Notes: generated by a model from the sequence alone, not told the origin. Positions 1-6,388 are shown, numbered from the stretch's first letter. The stretch is 8,577 nt of DNA from JAXDBW01 sp034678405 (GCA_034678405.1 JAXDBW010000012.1:1-8577); one strand, 5' to 3'. Translations and numbers: made by a program.

Positions 1-1
1 G

Positions 2-601
2 ACGTACATGATATTGCACTCCCGCACATTGTTTATTAAACTTCGCGGTTTTCTGCAAGTCTTTGAGCGAAAAAACGCACATGAAGAAGTCGTTGTCGCG
101 TCTAATACCAAGGGGCCAATCGTGTTGGTGGGGGCAAATCGTCTCGGTGGTCATTTACTCCATGCGGTAGATAAACAGAAGTTAGTTATTGTCGAATTCG
201 ACCCACTTGTCGCAAAACGACTCAAGGAAAAAAAATACAAAGTTGTATTTGGTGATATCACGGACGGGGAAATTCAGGAAGTTATCCATATGGAGAGCGC
301 ATACATCGTGATATCAACCATCCCCAATGTCGATGATAATATGGTACTCGTCGACAAAATAAATGAAATTAAGCGAGAGCAGAAACATGCACCGACCGTC
401 ATCGTCACTGCATATACCATCTGGGAGGCGCGTCATTTGTATAATGCTGGCGCAGACTATGTGGTACTGCCTCACTTCCTTGGAGGAAAACATCTCGCCT
501 CACTACTGAAGAATGGTCGCATAGACGAAAAAATGATGAAGGGGTGGCGCCGTCATGATGAGCGAGTAATCGAGGAGCAACAGTCAGAGGTCGCGGTGTA
601 A
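2..601 (+). CDS. Cation:proton antiporter (CPA2/Kef type), C-terminal part with TrkA-N domain, 5' truncated
   Basis: The reading frame is open to the left edge, so the ATG at 8 is probably internal and the transmembrane antiporter part lies outside the window. What remains begins with the end of a last membrane helix and a basic linker (YMILHSRTLFIKL...FERK). A Rossmann-fold TrkA-N (RCK) domain follows from about residue 36 to 168, counting from the ATG at 8. The nucleotide-binding loop reads VGANRLGG (residues 41-48), an acidic residue sits at the end of strand 2 (VIVEFDP, 61-66), and the later motifs are FGDITD (81-86) and ADYVVLPHFLGG (149-160). In this family the domain binds a nucleotide and gates K+ or Na+/H+ exchange at the membrane. 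No TrkA-C domain follows; the protein ends with a short charged tail. Exact ion specificity cannot be read. A stand-alone Trk potassium-uptake subunit is less likely because of the helix and linker before the domain. Confidence 0.8.
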   Translation, partial: TYMILHSRTLFIKLRGFLQVFERKNAHEEVVVASNTKGPIVLVGANRLGGHLLHAVDKQKLVIVEFDPLVAKRLKEKKYKVVFGDITDGEIQEVIHMESAYIVISTIPNVDDNMVLVDKINEIKREQKHAPTVIVTAYTIWEARHLYNAGADYVVLPHFLGGKHLASLLKNGRIDEKMMKGWRRHDERVIEEQQSEVAV

Positions 602-618
602 TCTAGTTGGGTGATGGT

Positions 619-643
619 AAAGCCTTTACAAAAGGGTTTTTTT
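619..643 (+). terminator. Possible weak intrinsic terminator of the antiporter gene
   Basis: CCTTT (623-627) can pair with AAAGG (631-635) across a 3-nt loop. AAA (619-621) can pair with TTT (637-639) below a G-G mismatch, and seven T residues run from 637 to 643. The hairpin is short and AT-rich, so it may be weak. It overlaps the -35 box and spacer of the next gene's promoter. Confidence 0.35.
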
Positions 644-653
644 GTGCTATACT
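625..653 (+). promoter_or_regulatory. Sigma-70-like promoter with extended -10, upstream of the propeller/L,D-transpeptidase gene
   Basis: A -35 box TTTACA (625-630) is followed by a 17-bp spacer and a -10 box TATACT (648-653). The TG at 645-646, one base before the -10, makes it an extended -10 (TGCTATACT). The expected transcript start is near 659-661, about 30 nt before the ATG at 690. The same TGCTATACT string recurs before the gene at 5426, which supports it as a genuine promoter motif of this genome. Confidence 0.75.
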
Positions 654-689
654 ACTAACATAAATACAAAAACACTAACAAAAAATAAA

Positions 690-2102
690 ATGATGGAGGA
701 TAATTACATTCGTAATTATTTTAAAATATATGCCCTCGTTGCCATCGTGGTCAGCGGGATTGTTTTGGTTTCTCACGATGCGTATGCCACGTACACACAT
801 CATCCCGAAGTTAAAATAGTTAAGGACAACACTGAGATGGGCAGTTTTGCAGCATACGCTGAATCGTTTACTGGTGGAGTACACGTCGCGGTGGCAGATA
901 TGGGCAGTGATGGCACTCCGGAAATTATTACTGCGGCTGGCCCCGGTGGCGCGCCGCATGTCCGTGTGCTCCGTCAAGACGGGAGTGAGATAAGTCATTT
1001 CTTTGCGTACGACACTGGCATGCATTCGGGCATTACTGTGACTGTCGGCGACCTCGATAATGATGGGACAGCTGAGATAGTCACTGCGCCGCAACTTGGT
1101 GGCGCGCCGCATGTCCGGGTATTTGATATGAATGGCAATCCAAAATTCACTCCAGGCTTCTTTGCGTATGATGAAAACTTTCGTGGCGGCGTCAGTCTAG
1201 CGATTGGCGACCCGGATGGTGATGGGTACAATGAAATTATTACTGGAGCTGGTCCCGGCGGTGGCCCGCACGTCCGCGTCTTCGATCGCTTCGGTCAGGT
1301 GGAAGATAATATTTTTCCTTTCCACTATGCTTTCCGCGGGGGCGTCAATGTAGGCGTAGCGAATGTTGATGGTGGCCAAGAAGACGAGCTGCTTGTCGGA
1401 GTTGCTAGTGGGGACGTGTCATGGGTAAAAGTCTTGAAACGCGCCGGTCAAAACATCGAGCTTAAATCATTTACCGCGTTTGGTGATACGTTTAAGGGCG
1501 GCGTCCGGGTGACTGGTGGGGATGTCGATGGTGATGGTATGGATGAAGTGATAACCGCGGCCGGCGCTACCGGTGGCCCGCAGGTATTGGCGTACGAAGG
1601 CTATGGCAAACCAGTGAACGTAAACTTCTTTGCCTACACAACTGACTTCCGTGGTGGGGTGAATGTCGCAGCGGGGGATTTCGACGGTGATGGTATCGAT
1701 GAGACGGTGACCGGACCGTCTGCCTGGATGGCTGATGGGCGAGTAGATTTGCCGCGATATGTGACCGTTGATTTATCAGAGCAGCGACTGTATGCCTACG
1801 AAAATGGTCGCCTCATCAAAACATTCCTTGTGTCAACAGGATTGCCCGGGACACCCACGAATCCTGGTACATTTCATATCAGCCAAAAAATTTATTCTCA
1901 CCTGTACTCAGGGCCTGATTACTATTTTCCTAACACACTATACAATTTACGTTTTGATGGGTCACGCCTACTGCATGGCGCCTTTTGGCACAATAACTTC
2001 GGACATCCCATGAGTCATGGGTGTGTGAATATTAGCTATACTAATGCTGCCTGGCTATACGACTGGATGCAGATTGGCGATACGGTTATTGTTGAACGAT
2101 AG
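690..2102 (+). CDS. Exported FG-GAP beta-propeller protein with C-terminal L,D-transpeptidase (YkuD) domain
   Basis: The product is 470 residues from ATG 690. A signal peptide or signal anchor covers about residues 8-33 (basic NYIRNYFK, then a hydrophobic core ending DAYA). Residues 52-346 hold six repeats of about 50 residues with Ca-binding-like loops such as DLDNDG (121-126), DPDGDG (174-179), DVDGDG (278-283) and DFDGDG (331-336), and strands of the PHVRVF type. The fourth loop is degenerate (NVDGGQ). Residues 356-470 form a YkuD domain with H429-G and S-H443-G-C445; C445 is the expected nucleophile. YkuD enzymes make 3-3 cross-links in peptidoglycan or attach proteins to it, outside the membrane. 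The propeller probably binds a surface ligand (inference). A TTG at 642 is in frame but lies upstream of the predicted transcript start, so it is not used as the start. A GGAGGA lies just inside the gene (695-700), leaving the exact start open among ATG 690, ATG 693 and ATT 708. Confidence 0.88.
   Translation: MMEDNYIRNYFKIYALVAIVVSGIVLVSHDAYATYTHHPEVKIVKDNTEMGSFAAYAESFTGGVHVAVADMGSDGTPEIITAAGPGGAPHVRVLRQDGSEISHFFAYDTGMHSGITVTVGDLDNDGTAEIVTAPQLGGAPHVRVFDMNGNPKFTPGFFAYDENFRGGVSLAIGDPDGDGYNEIITGAGPGGGPHVRVFDRFGQVEDNIFPFHYAFRGGVNVGVANVDGGQEDELLVGVASGDVSWVKVLKRAGQNIELKSFTAFGDTFKGGVRVTGGDVDGDGMDEVITAAGATGGPQVLAYEGYGKPVNVNFFAYTTDFRGGVNVAAGDFDGDGIDETVTGPSAWMADGRVDLPRYVTVDLSEQRLYAYENGRLIKTFLVSTGLPGTPTNPGTFHISQKIYSHLYSGPDYYFPNTLYNLRFDGSRLLHGAFWHNNFGHPMSHGCVNISYTNAAWLYDWMQIGDTVIVER
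945..1280 (+). repeat. Tandem propeller-blade repeats visible at DNA level
   Basis: The 20-base string GGTGGCGCGCCGCATGTCCG occurs at 945-964 and again at 1098-1117, exactly 153 bp (51 codons) apart. A diverged copy (GGTGGCCCGCACGTCCGCGT) lies near 1260-1279. These encode the GGAPHVRV and GGGPHVRV strands of successive blades. The near identity of the first two suggests recent blade duplication or gene conversion within the coding region. Confidence 0.7.
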
Positions 2103-2123
2103 TGCATCAATTGCACCATAAGG

Positions 2124-2158
2124 AAAACCCGTGGCGTCCCACATGCCACGGGTTTTTT
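2124..2158. terminator. Bidirectional intrinsic terminator between convergent genes
   Basis: AAAACCCGTGGC (2124-2135) pairs perfectly with GCCACGGGTTTT (2145-2156) around a 9-nt loop. Six T residues (2153-2158) follow on the plus strand. Read on the minus strand, the hairpin is followed by TTTT. It sits 22 bp after the TAG of the transpeptidase gene and about 20 bp after the TAA of the convergent RND gene, so it probably ends both transcripts, more strongly the rightward one. Confidence 0.9.
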
Positions 2159-2176
2159 GAGTAACCACAGATTCAG

Positions 2177-4936
2177 TTACTGACTTCGTTTGCGTCGAAT
2201 GCGGAGGTACAGCGAATTGCCAACAGAGTAGAGGACTGGTATAGCCACAAGTGTGCCGATAGTGGAGAATATTAACCCTGCCACTATGCTGGTGCCAAGT
2301 CCAGTCCAGAATGGATCGAGTATAGTGAGTGGCAGCACACCGCCGATGGTTGTGATAGACGTCGAAAAAATAGGTTTGAAACGGGTGCGGCCAGTGTGAA
2401 CCAAGCGCTGGCTGAAGCTGTCGTCGGGGTATTCCTCTTTGTACCGATTGAACGTGGAAATGAAGACAATGGCATCATTGACCACGATGCCGACGAGCGC
2501 GATCACACCGAGTCCTGAAATCATATTCAGGGTGCTACCGACGAGCAGAAGGCCAGGAAATACTCCAATCAGAGCAAGCGGTACCGCAAATAGAATGAGA
2601 GCCGGCTGGAGGTAGGAGTAGAATTGGTACACGAGGATGAGGTACACACCCAGCATGGCGAGGATAAAAACAATCTGGAGTTTACTGTAGTCACTCTCGA
2701 ATTCGGAAAATTCGCCACCATAGGAGACACCGTCGCTGGGCAACCCGTATGAAATGAGTGTATCCTCAGTGAGGTAGCCTTTTATTTTTTGATTAATCGC
2801 ATTGACGTCACCGCCATCATCCACTGATACCGCCAACCGAGCTGTTCGGCGGCCATCTAGTCGACTGATTGATTCCGGCTGTAGTACCTCGTCAACCGAA
2901 GCGACGGTATCAAGACGCACGATGCCGCGGGTGTTTGAGGGAATCATGAGATTCCGGAGGTCATCTACTGAGTTTGTTGATTCATCTGAGAAGGCCAGCA
3001 TAATATCATCTGAACCAGCTTCGGGATCGATAATTATCGAACCCGTTTTTTGAGGGCTGAAGTATGCATTGACAGTACTTGCCGCAATAGTCGGCACGAC
3101 ACCTTGTGAGGCAAGTTCGTCCGTATTGAGGTCCACTGTTATTGAGTTGACGAGTGTTTCACGTGCGCCATTGTATATGTCAGTGACGCCCGGCTCATCC
3201 TGAACATACGTAGCGAGGTCGTCAACCGCCGCGGTCAGCGCCTCTCGGTCATTGCCGAGGAATTCCACAATGATGTCGTAGGCAGCCGTCGGCGGACCAT
3301 ATGAGGTTGGTTGAGCGAGGACATCTATGTCAGAATCAATATGAGGTGTCACATTGTCGGAGAGTAACTGCTCATATTTATCATTAATCGAGTAAATAGT
3401 CATGCTGTCAGTACGATCTTTTGGCTCGGTAAATGTGGCGTATACAGTGTTGCCGAATGTATAAAAACGCTCGAAGTACGGAAGTGTGACGAGCTCGTCC
3501 TGAACCATGAGAAACACATCGCGCCGTTCAGCAAATGGCGTCCCAGCAGGAAACGTAACGTCTACTTGAATATTGCTCCCATCCTTTGAGGGGAATTGCT
3601 CAAAGGTAAGCTGCGGAGCGAAATATCCAAAACTAACACCGAGCAATACAGTTACTGTGAGGATGACTGCCAGTTTCTTCCAGGTACGTTGATAAATTGC
3701 CGCCATGAAGTCTGCATACCGGCGGGCTAGCCAATCAACGGCGTTTTGACCGTAGTGAATGATAGCCGGGATCACCAAGGCTCGTTCCCATGGTTTCATC
3801 GTCGCGCGGCGTCGCTCCTCATAGGTTTCTGGTTTCATAATCCATCGTCCGACTAGGGGAACGATTGAGATGGCGGTAAAAAAGGATTCCGCGATAACGA
3901 TAATGATAGTGTAGGGAATGTATTTCAGAAATTCACCCATGATGCCGCCAATGGAGGCAAAGGGGATAAACACCACAATAGTCGTCAGGGTTGCGGCGAG
4001 GACGGGGGAGCCGAGTTTTTTTACAGAAGTGAGAGCGGCTGTTTTTTTGTCAGCTCCTTTTTCTAGCTCATGGACAATCCCTTCCGCTATGACAATGGCA
4101 TTATCAACCAGGATGCCCAGCGTCAAAATCATGGCAAATAGCGTCAGAATATTGAGTGTGAACCCCAGGACGTGTAGGGCGAAAAGCGAAATCAAGAAGA
4201 CCATAGGGATGGCAATGGCAACAACAACGGAGGTTCGAAAGTTTATGAAGAACAGCAGCACAACGAGAATAAGGACTAGTCCCAGGTAGCCATTATTGAG
4301 GAGGCTGCTGAGCTGGTCACTGACATACGGTGCGACATCATAGCCGACGACTAATTGATAATCATCCGGTATGAGGGAGCTGCTATTTATTTCGTCCATC
4401 GCCCGGTGTATATCCTCAGAAATAGAGACGACATCCCCATCATCTTTTTTGTAAATTAGAAAATATACTGACTCACTAGCCGTCGGGGTGCTGTCATTGA
4501 GGTACCCGACGTAGTGAATATTTTCGGTATCGGCAGGACTTCGGTCTATGGTTGCCACATCACCGAGAGTGACGCGGCCCAGCGGAATCGCGCGAATATC
4601 GTCGAGCGACTGGGCTGCGGCCATGATAGTAATTGGCTCGATACGCCCGCTGTCTGTCTCCACCTGTCCGCCAGGAATGGCGGTTGTATAGGCTTGAACT
4701 GCGTTTTTTACGTCCGTGTAGGTAATCTGATTTTTATTTAGTGCGGTGGCATCCAGAGTGACATCGACAGTGAATTCATTTTTTGGTAGTATCTCGACCT
4801 CCTTAATGTCAGACGAAGCGTTTTCTAGCTCTGATTGTACCCCAGCGGCGTACTGGATGAGGTCGCTGGTATCTTCATCGTCTGATCCGACGAGCCCGAG
4901 GGCGATCGAGGGGCCGGACGCATCAAATGTTTGCAC
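2177..4936 (-). CDS. RND-family efflux transporter, main part after an in-frame stop
   Basis: This covers most of an AcrB/SwrC-like (HAE1-type) proton-driven exporter. Positions are counted from the GTG at 4936; add 133 for full-length numbering. The order is the rest of the first porter half, helices 2-6 (about 212-365), helix 7 (about 421-440), the second porter half (about 445-745) and helices 8-12 (about 754-910). Helix 4 carries GILVDNAIV with D278, equivalent to the first proton-relay Asp of AcrB; its neighbour is Asn rather than Asp. Helix 10 reads GIVVNDAIV, with N820 where AcrB has the relay Lys. The loop TRFKPIFSTSITTIGGVLPL is typical of the family. The frame is continuous with the upstream piece (4961-5335) except for one TAA, and together they span 1052 codon positions, the normal family length. 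GTG 4936 has no Shine-Dalgarno sequence and would give a protein without helix 1, so independent translation is doubtful. No membrane-fusion or outer-membrane partner gene is present here. The substrate is unknown. Confidence 0.88.
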   Translation of the reverse strand: MQTFDASGPSIALGLVGSDDEDTSDLIQYAAGVQSELENASSDIKEVEILPKNEFTVDVTLDATALNKNQITYTDVKNAVQAYTTAIPGGQVETDSGRIEPITIMAAAQSLDDIRAIPLGRVTLGDVATIDRSPADTENIHYVGYLNDSTPTASESVYFLIYKKDDGDVVSISEDIHRAMDEINSSSLIPDDYQLVVGYDVAPYVSDQLSSLLNNGYLGLVLILVVLLFFINFRTSVVVAIAIPMVFLISLFALHVLGFTLNILTLFAMILTLGILVDNAIVIAEGIVHELEKGADKKTAALTSVKKLGSPVLAATLTTIVVFIPFASIGGIMGEFLKYIPYTIIIVIAESFFTAISIVPLVGRWIMKPETYEERRRATMKPWERALVIPAIIHYGQNAVDWLARRYADFMAAIYQRTWKKLAVILTVTVLLGVSFGYFAPQLTFEQFPSKDGSNIQVDVTFPAGTPFAERRDVFLMVQDELVTLPYFERFYTFGNTVYATFTEPKDRTDSMTIYSINDKYEQLLSDNVTPHIDSDIDVLAQPTSYGPPTAAYDIIVEFLGNDREALTAAVDDLATYVQDEPGVTDIYNGARETLVNSITVDLNTDELASQGVVPTIAASTVNAYFSPQKTGSIIIDPEAGSDDIMLAFSDESTNSVDDLRNLMIPSNTRGIVRLDTVASVDEVLQPESISRLDGRRTARLAVSVDDGGDVNAINQKIKGYLTEDTLISYGLPSDGVSYGGEFSEFESDYSKLQIVFILAMLGVYLILVYQFYSYLQPALILFAVPLALIGVFPGLLLVGSTLNMISGLGVIALVGIVVNDAIVFISTFNRYKEEYPDDSFSQRLVHTGRTRFKPIFSTSITTIGGVLPLTILDPFWTGLGTSIVAGLIFSTIGTLVAIPVLYSVGNSLYLRIRRKRSQ

Positions 4937-4960
4937 GTTTGTCTCGACATCCTGGGGCAG

Positions 4961-4963
4961 TTA
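4961..4963 (-). other. In-frame TAA stop inside the RND transporter gene
   Basis: On the minus strand the frame reads ...DEITKL-stop-LPQDVETNVQTFD... with no shift of frame on either side. The match to the family pattern (x-LP-x-x-V) continues directly through the stop, so one sense codon seems to have become TAA. A single C-to-T change from CAA (Gln) would explain it. The base after the stop is C (TAA CTG). TAA also ends other genes in the window (601 and 2177), so a general reassignment of TAA is not plausible. Confidence 0.85.
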
Positions 4964-5335
4964 TAATTTGGTTATTTCATCTGATACCGACGAAGCAATG
5001 TCATCGATGCGGTTAAAATCAGTTATAGTGAGCTGCACTGATCCAAAGTTTTTGTTGGCGGTAGATCTGACTGTCCCCACCCCGTCTATGCCCTTGGCAA
5101 CTTGCTCAACGGGGATGAGTACATCTTGTTCAACATCAACGGGAGAGGCACCAGGGTACACTGCCGAGACACCCACTATGTTTACCGGGATAGTTGGGAA
5201 ATCCTGACGCTGGTTATTGGTGACGCCCCAGAAACCGGCGATGAGGACGGCAATAATAATGAGAATTGAAATGCGGTAGCGGGTAATAAAAAACCGCGAC
5301 CAGCGGACAAGAAACGATTCGTGTTGAGTGTTCAT
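4961..5335 (-). CDS. RND-family efflux transporter, N-terminal fragment (124 residues) ending at a premature stop
   Basis: The fragment starts at the ATG whose first base is 5335. It holds a basic cytoplasmic start (RWSRFFITRYR), helix 1 (about residues 18-37), and the start of the first porter subdomain with family-typical motifs: QDFPTIPVNIVGVSAVYPGA (residues 44-63), SPVDVEQDVLIPVEQ and GIDGVGTVRS. It then stops at TAA 4961-4963. Alone it would be an anchored stub without transport function. No Shine-Dalgarno sequence precedes the ATG. It is transcribed from the leftward promoter at 5370-5397 with an expected leader of about 28 nt. It is either the 5' part of a nonsense-inactivated gene, the first part of a protein made by readthrough, or the product of a base error in the assembly. 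Confidence 0.85.
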   Translation of the reverse strand: MNTQHESFLVRWSRFFITRYRISILIIIAVLIAGFWGVTNNQRQDFPTIPVNIVGVSAVYPGASPVDVEQDVLIPVEQVAKGIDGVGTVRSTANKNFGSVQLTITDFNRIDDIASSVSDEITKL

Positions 5336-5369
5336 TATGTGAACATAAGGTTATTAAATATGGATTTCC

Positions 5370-5397
5370 AGTGTATCAAATAGGTTTATTCTGTCAA
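5370..5397 (-). promoter_or_regulatory. Leftward promoter for the RND transporter
   Basis: On the minus strand a perfect TTGACA -35 (5397-5392) is followed by a 16-bp spacer and TACACT (5375-5370). A TG at 5378-5377, one base before the -10, makes it an extended -10 (TGATACACT). The expected start of transcription is near 5363, about 28 nt before the ATG at 5335. Its -35 overlaps the -35 of the rightward promoter. Confidence 0.65.
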
Positions 5398-5419
5398 AAC
5401 GGACTTGATTTGCTATACT
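5391..5419 (+). promoter_or_regulatory. Rightward promoter giving a probable leaderless mRNA
   Basis: A -35-like CTGTCA (5391-5396) is followed by a 17-bp spacer and TATACT (5414-5419), with TG at 5411-5412 making the extended -10 TGCTATACT. Six bases separate the -10 from the ATG at 5426, so transcription is expected to begin on or next to that ATG. A second, overlapping TATACT (5419-5424) lacks the TG and would start transcription inside the gene. Confidence 0.7.
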
Positions 5420-5425
5420 ATACTC

Positions 5426-6055
5426 ATGATTGATGCATCCACAAAAAACAGACACTTTCTCGTCTTTATAATCATTTCGTTGATAGTTGCTGCTGCGGGT
5501 ACCTATGCGGTGATTCGGTTTACTGCATCTGAAACACCCCCATCTGAGTCAGTTACTACTGCCGAAACATCACTCGCGGATCTAACCATGCGGGATGATA
5601 TGTACGTACGATATGCGGTGCCGATAGGCTGGTCTGAATCTGATATTAATACCGTCCAGAGTAGTTTGCCCGATGAGTATAGTGAAAATCTAACGGTAGT
5701 ATACCATGCCACCTCACCCGACCAGTCCATCGTTATCAGTGTTAATCGTCGGGAGATGACCGCTGGTCAGACGCTCAGTGACGTGGTGAAAAACGAGCAC
5801 GCGCTATTGAGCTCATTTGCCACTACCTATGAGTGGGATATGATCGAGCAAGGGCTGGAGCGAGCCGAACACCAGGCTGTCTACACCACGTCGGAAGGTC
5901 AGTCCTATGCGTCTGTCTTTGGCTCGCAGATTATTGCGGTTGGTGATACCGGGTATCACTACTACGTCCGTGTCACCGGGTCCGAGACACAGCGTATAAT
6001 TATCCGCGCTATCACGGAAAAGCTTTTTAGTCAGCTCAATCCACAATCAACATGA
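5426..6055 (+). CDS. Membrane-anchored extracytoplasmic protein of unknown function
   Basis: The product is 209 residues from ATG 5426. A TTG at 5405 is in frame but lies upstream of and within the promoter, so it is not the start. A short basic N-terminus (TKNRH) is followed by one hydrophobic helix (about residues 11-31), a Ser/Thr/Glu/Pro-rich linker (33-50), and a soluble domain from about 58 to 203 of alternating beta strands and helices (MYVRYAVPIGWSESD, LTVVYHAT, SIVISVNRRE, a helix near 117-133, HYYVRVTG). The 'YxxPxGW' opening and overall pattern recall small PsbP/DUF1795-like lipoprotein folds, but this is only an impression. There is no lipobox Cys and no catalytic motif that I can recognise. 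It overlaps the next gene by 4 bp (ATGA), so the two are probably made together at the membrane. Confidence 0.75.
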   Translation: MIDASTKNRHFLVFIIISLIVAAAGTYAVIRFTASETPPSESVTTAETSLADLTMRDDMYVRYAVPIGWSESDINTVQSSLPDEYSENLTVVYHATSPDQSIVISVNRREMTAGQTLSDVVKNEHALLSSFATTYEWDMIEQGLERAEHQAVYTTSEGQSYASVFGSQIIAVGDTGYHYYVRVTGSETQRIIIRAITEKLFSQLNPQST

Positions 6056-6348
6056 AGAAAGCTACGTACATCACGCTAGCAACAATTCTCGGAGTCTTAT
6101 TGAGCTACGTCATGCATAGCGCACTTGAGATTTGGTATCTCCGGATATTAACCGCGCACAACTATACAATAACCTGGTATCAACACTTCGGGGTAGGGAG
6201 CTGCGCACTACCCCCGCTCGTGCAGTACGGGCTGCTGCTCGTTGGTCTAGTTGGCGGGTGGTTGCTCGGACATATGTGGTGGAAGATTGTGTATATTGAT
6301 CATCGTCATTGGCGCCAGCGAGCTCATCGTGACAGCGAAAATGCATGA
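6052..6348 (+). CDS. Small two-helix membrane protein, unknown function
   Basis: The product is 98 residues. ATG 6052 overlaps the preceding stop as ATGA and has no Shine-Dalgarno sequence, which suggests translation by coupling to the upstream gene. Helix 1 spans about residues 6-27 and contains a polar HSALEIW segment at its end. A loop of about 28 residues is followed by helix 2 (about 57-77, LLLVGLVGGWLLGHMWW), and then a basic, His/Arg-rich tail (DHRHWRQRAHR) that should lie in the cytoplasm. Under the positive-inside rule both ends are cytoplasmic. The HALIEIWY-like first helix and the WWKxVY motif after helix 2 resemble a small conserved protein I associate with Patescibacteria; that is memory, not a search. 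No function is assigned. Confidence 0.7.
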   Translation: MKKATYITLATILGVLLSYVMHSALEIWYLRILTAHNYTITWYQHFGVGSCALPPLVQYGLLLVGLVGGWLLGHMWWKIVYIDHRHWRQRAHRDSENA

Positions 6349-6388
6349 TTTGAACATACCCATCATATTTGGTAGGGTATAGGGTGTT

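Noticed and set aside
642..689. Upstream in-frame TTG start for the propeller/transpeptidase gene
   Set aside because: The TTG overlaps the promoter spacer and lies before the expected transcript start. The extra residues are unlike a signal peptide, and no ribosome-binding site precedes it.
675..1112. Minus-strand open frame of 145 codons
   Set aside because: It lies wholly opposite the propeller repeats, has no recognisable domain, and arises from the repeat-biased codon pattern of the real gene.
2102..2116. Small inverted repeat GTGCA/TGCAC after the transpeptidase stop
   Set aside because: It has only a 5-bp stem without a T-run, next to a much stronger terminator, so it is most likely chance.
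3918..4289. Plus-strand open frame of 123 codons
   Set aside because: It is antisense to RND helices 2-6; the opposite strand has clear family motifs and this one has none.
4934..4960. Independent translation start (GTG 4936) for the large RND piece
   Set aside because: There is no Shine-Dalgarno sequence, 24 bp separate the upstream stop from this GTG, and the residues between still match the family, so the split looks accidental rather than a two-gene design.
4961..4963. Alternative genetic code explaining the internal TAA
   Set aside because: TAA ends genes at 601 and 2177, and TGA and TAG also end genes here. The known Patescibacteria recoding concerns TGA, not TAA.
4746..5207. Plus-strand open frame of 153 codons spanning the RND stop
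   Set aside because: It is Ser/Thr-rich antisense translation without motifs. The RND similarity on the minus strand runs through the whole stretch.
6356..6380. Inverted repeat ATACCC/GGGTAT before mscS, and a TTGAAC (6350-6355) as a possible -35
   Set aside because: The stem is 6 bp with a 13-nt loop, and the base block at -10 distance (TAGGGT) is a poor match, so neither an operator nor a promoter can be supported.
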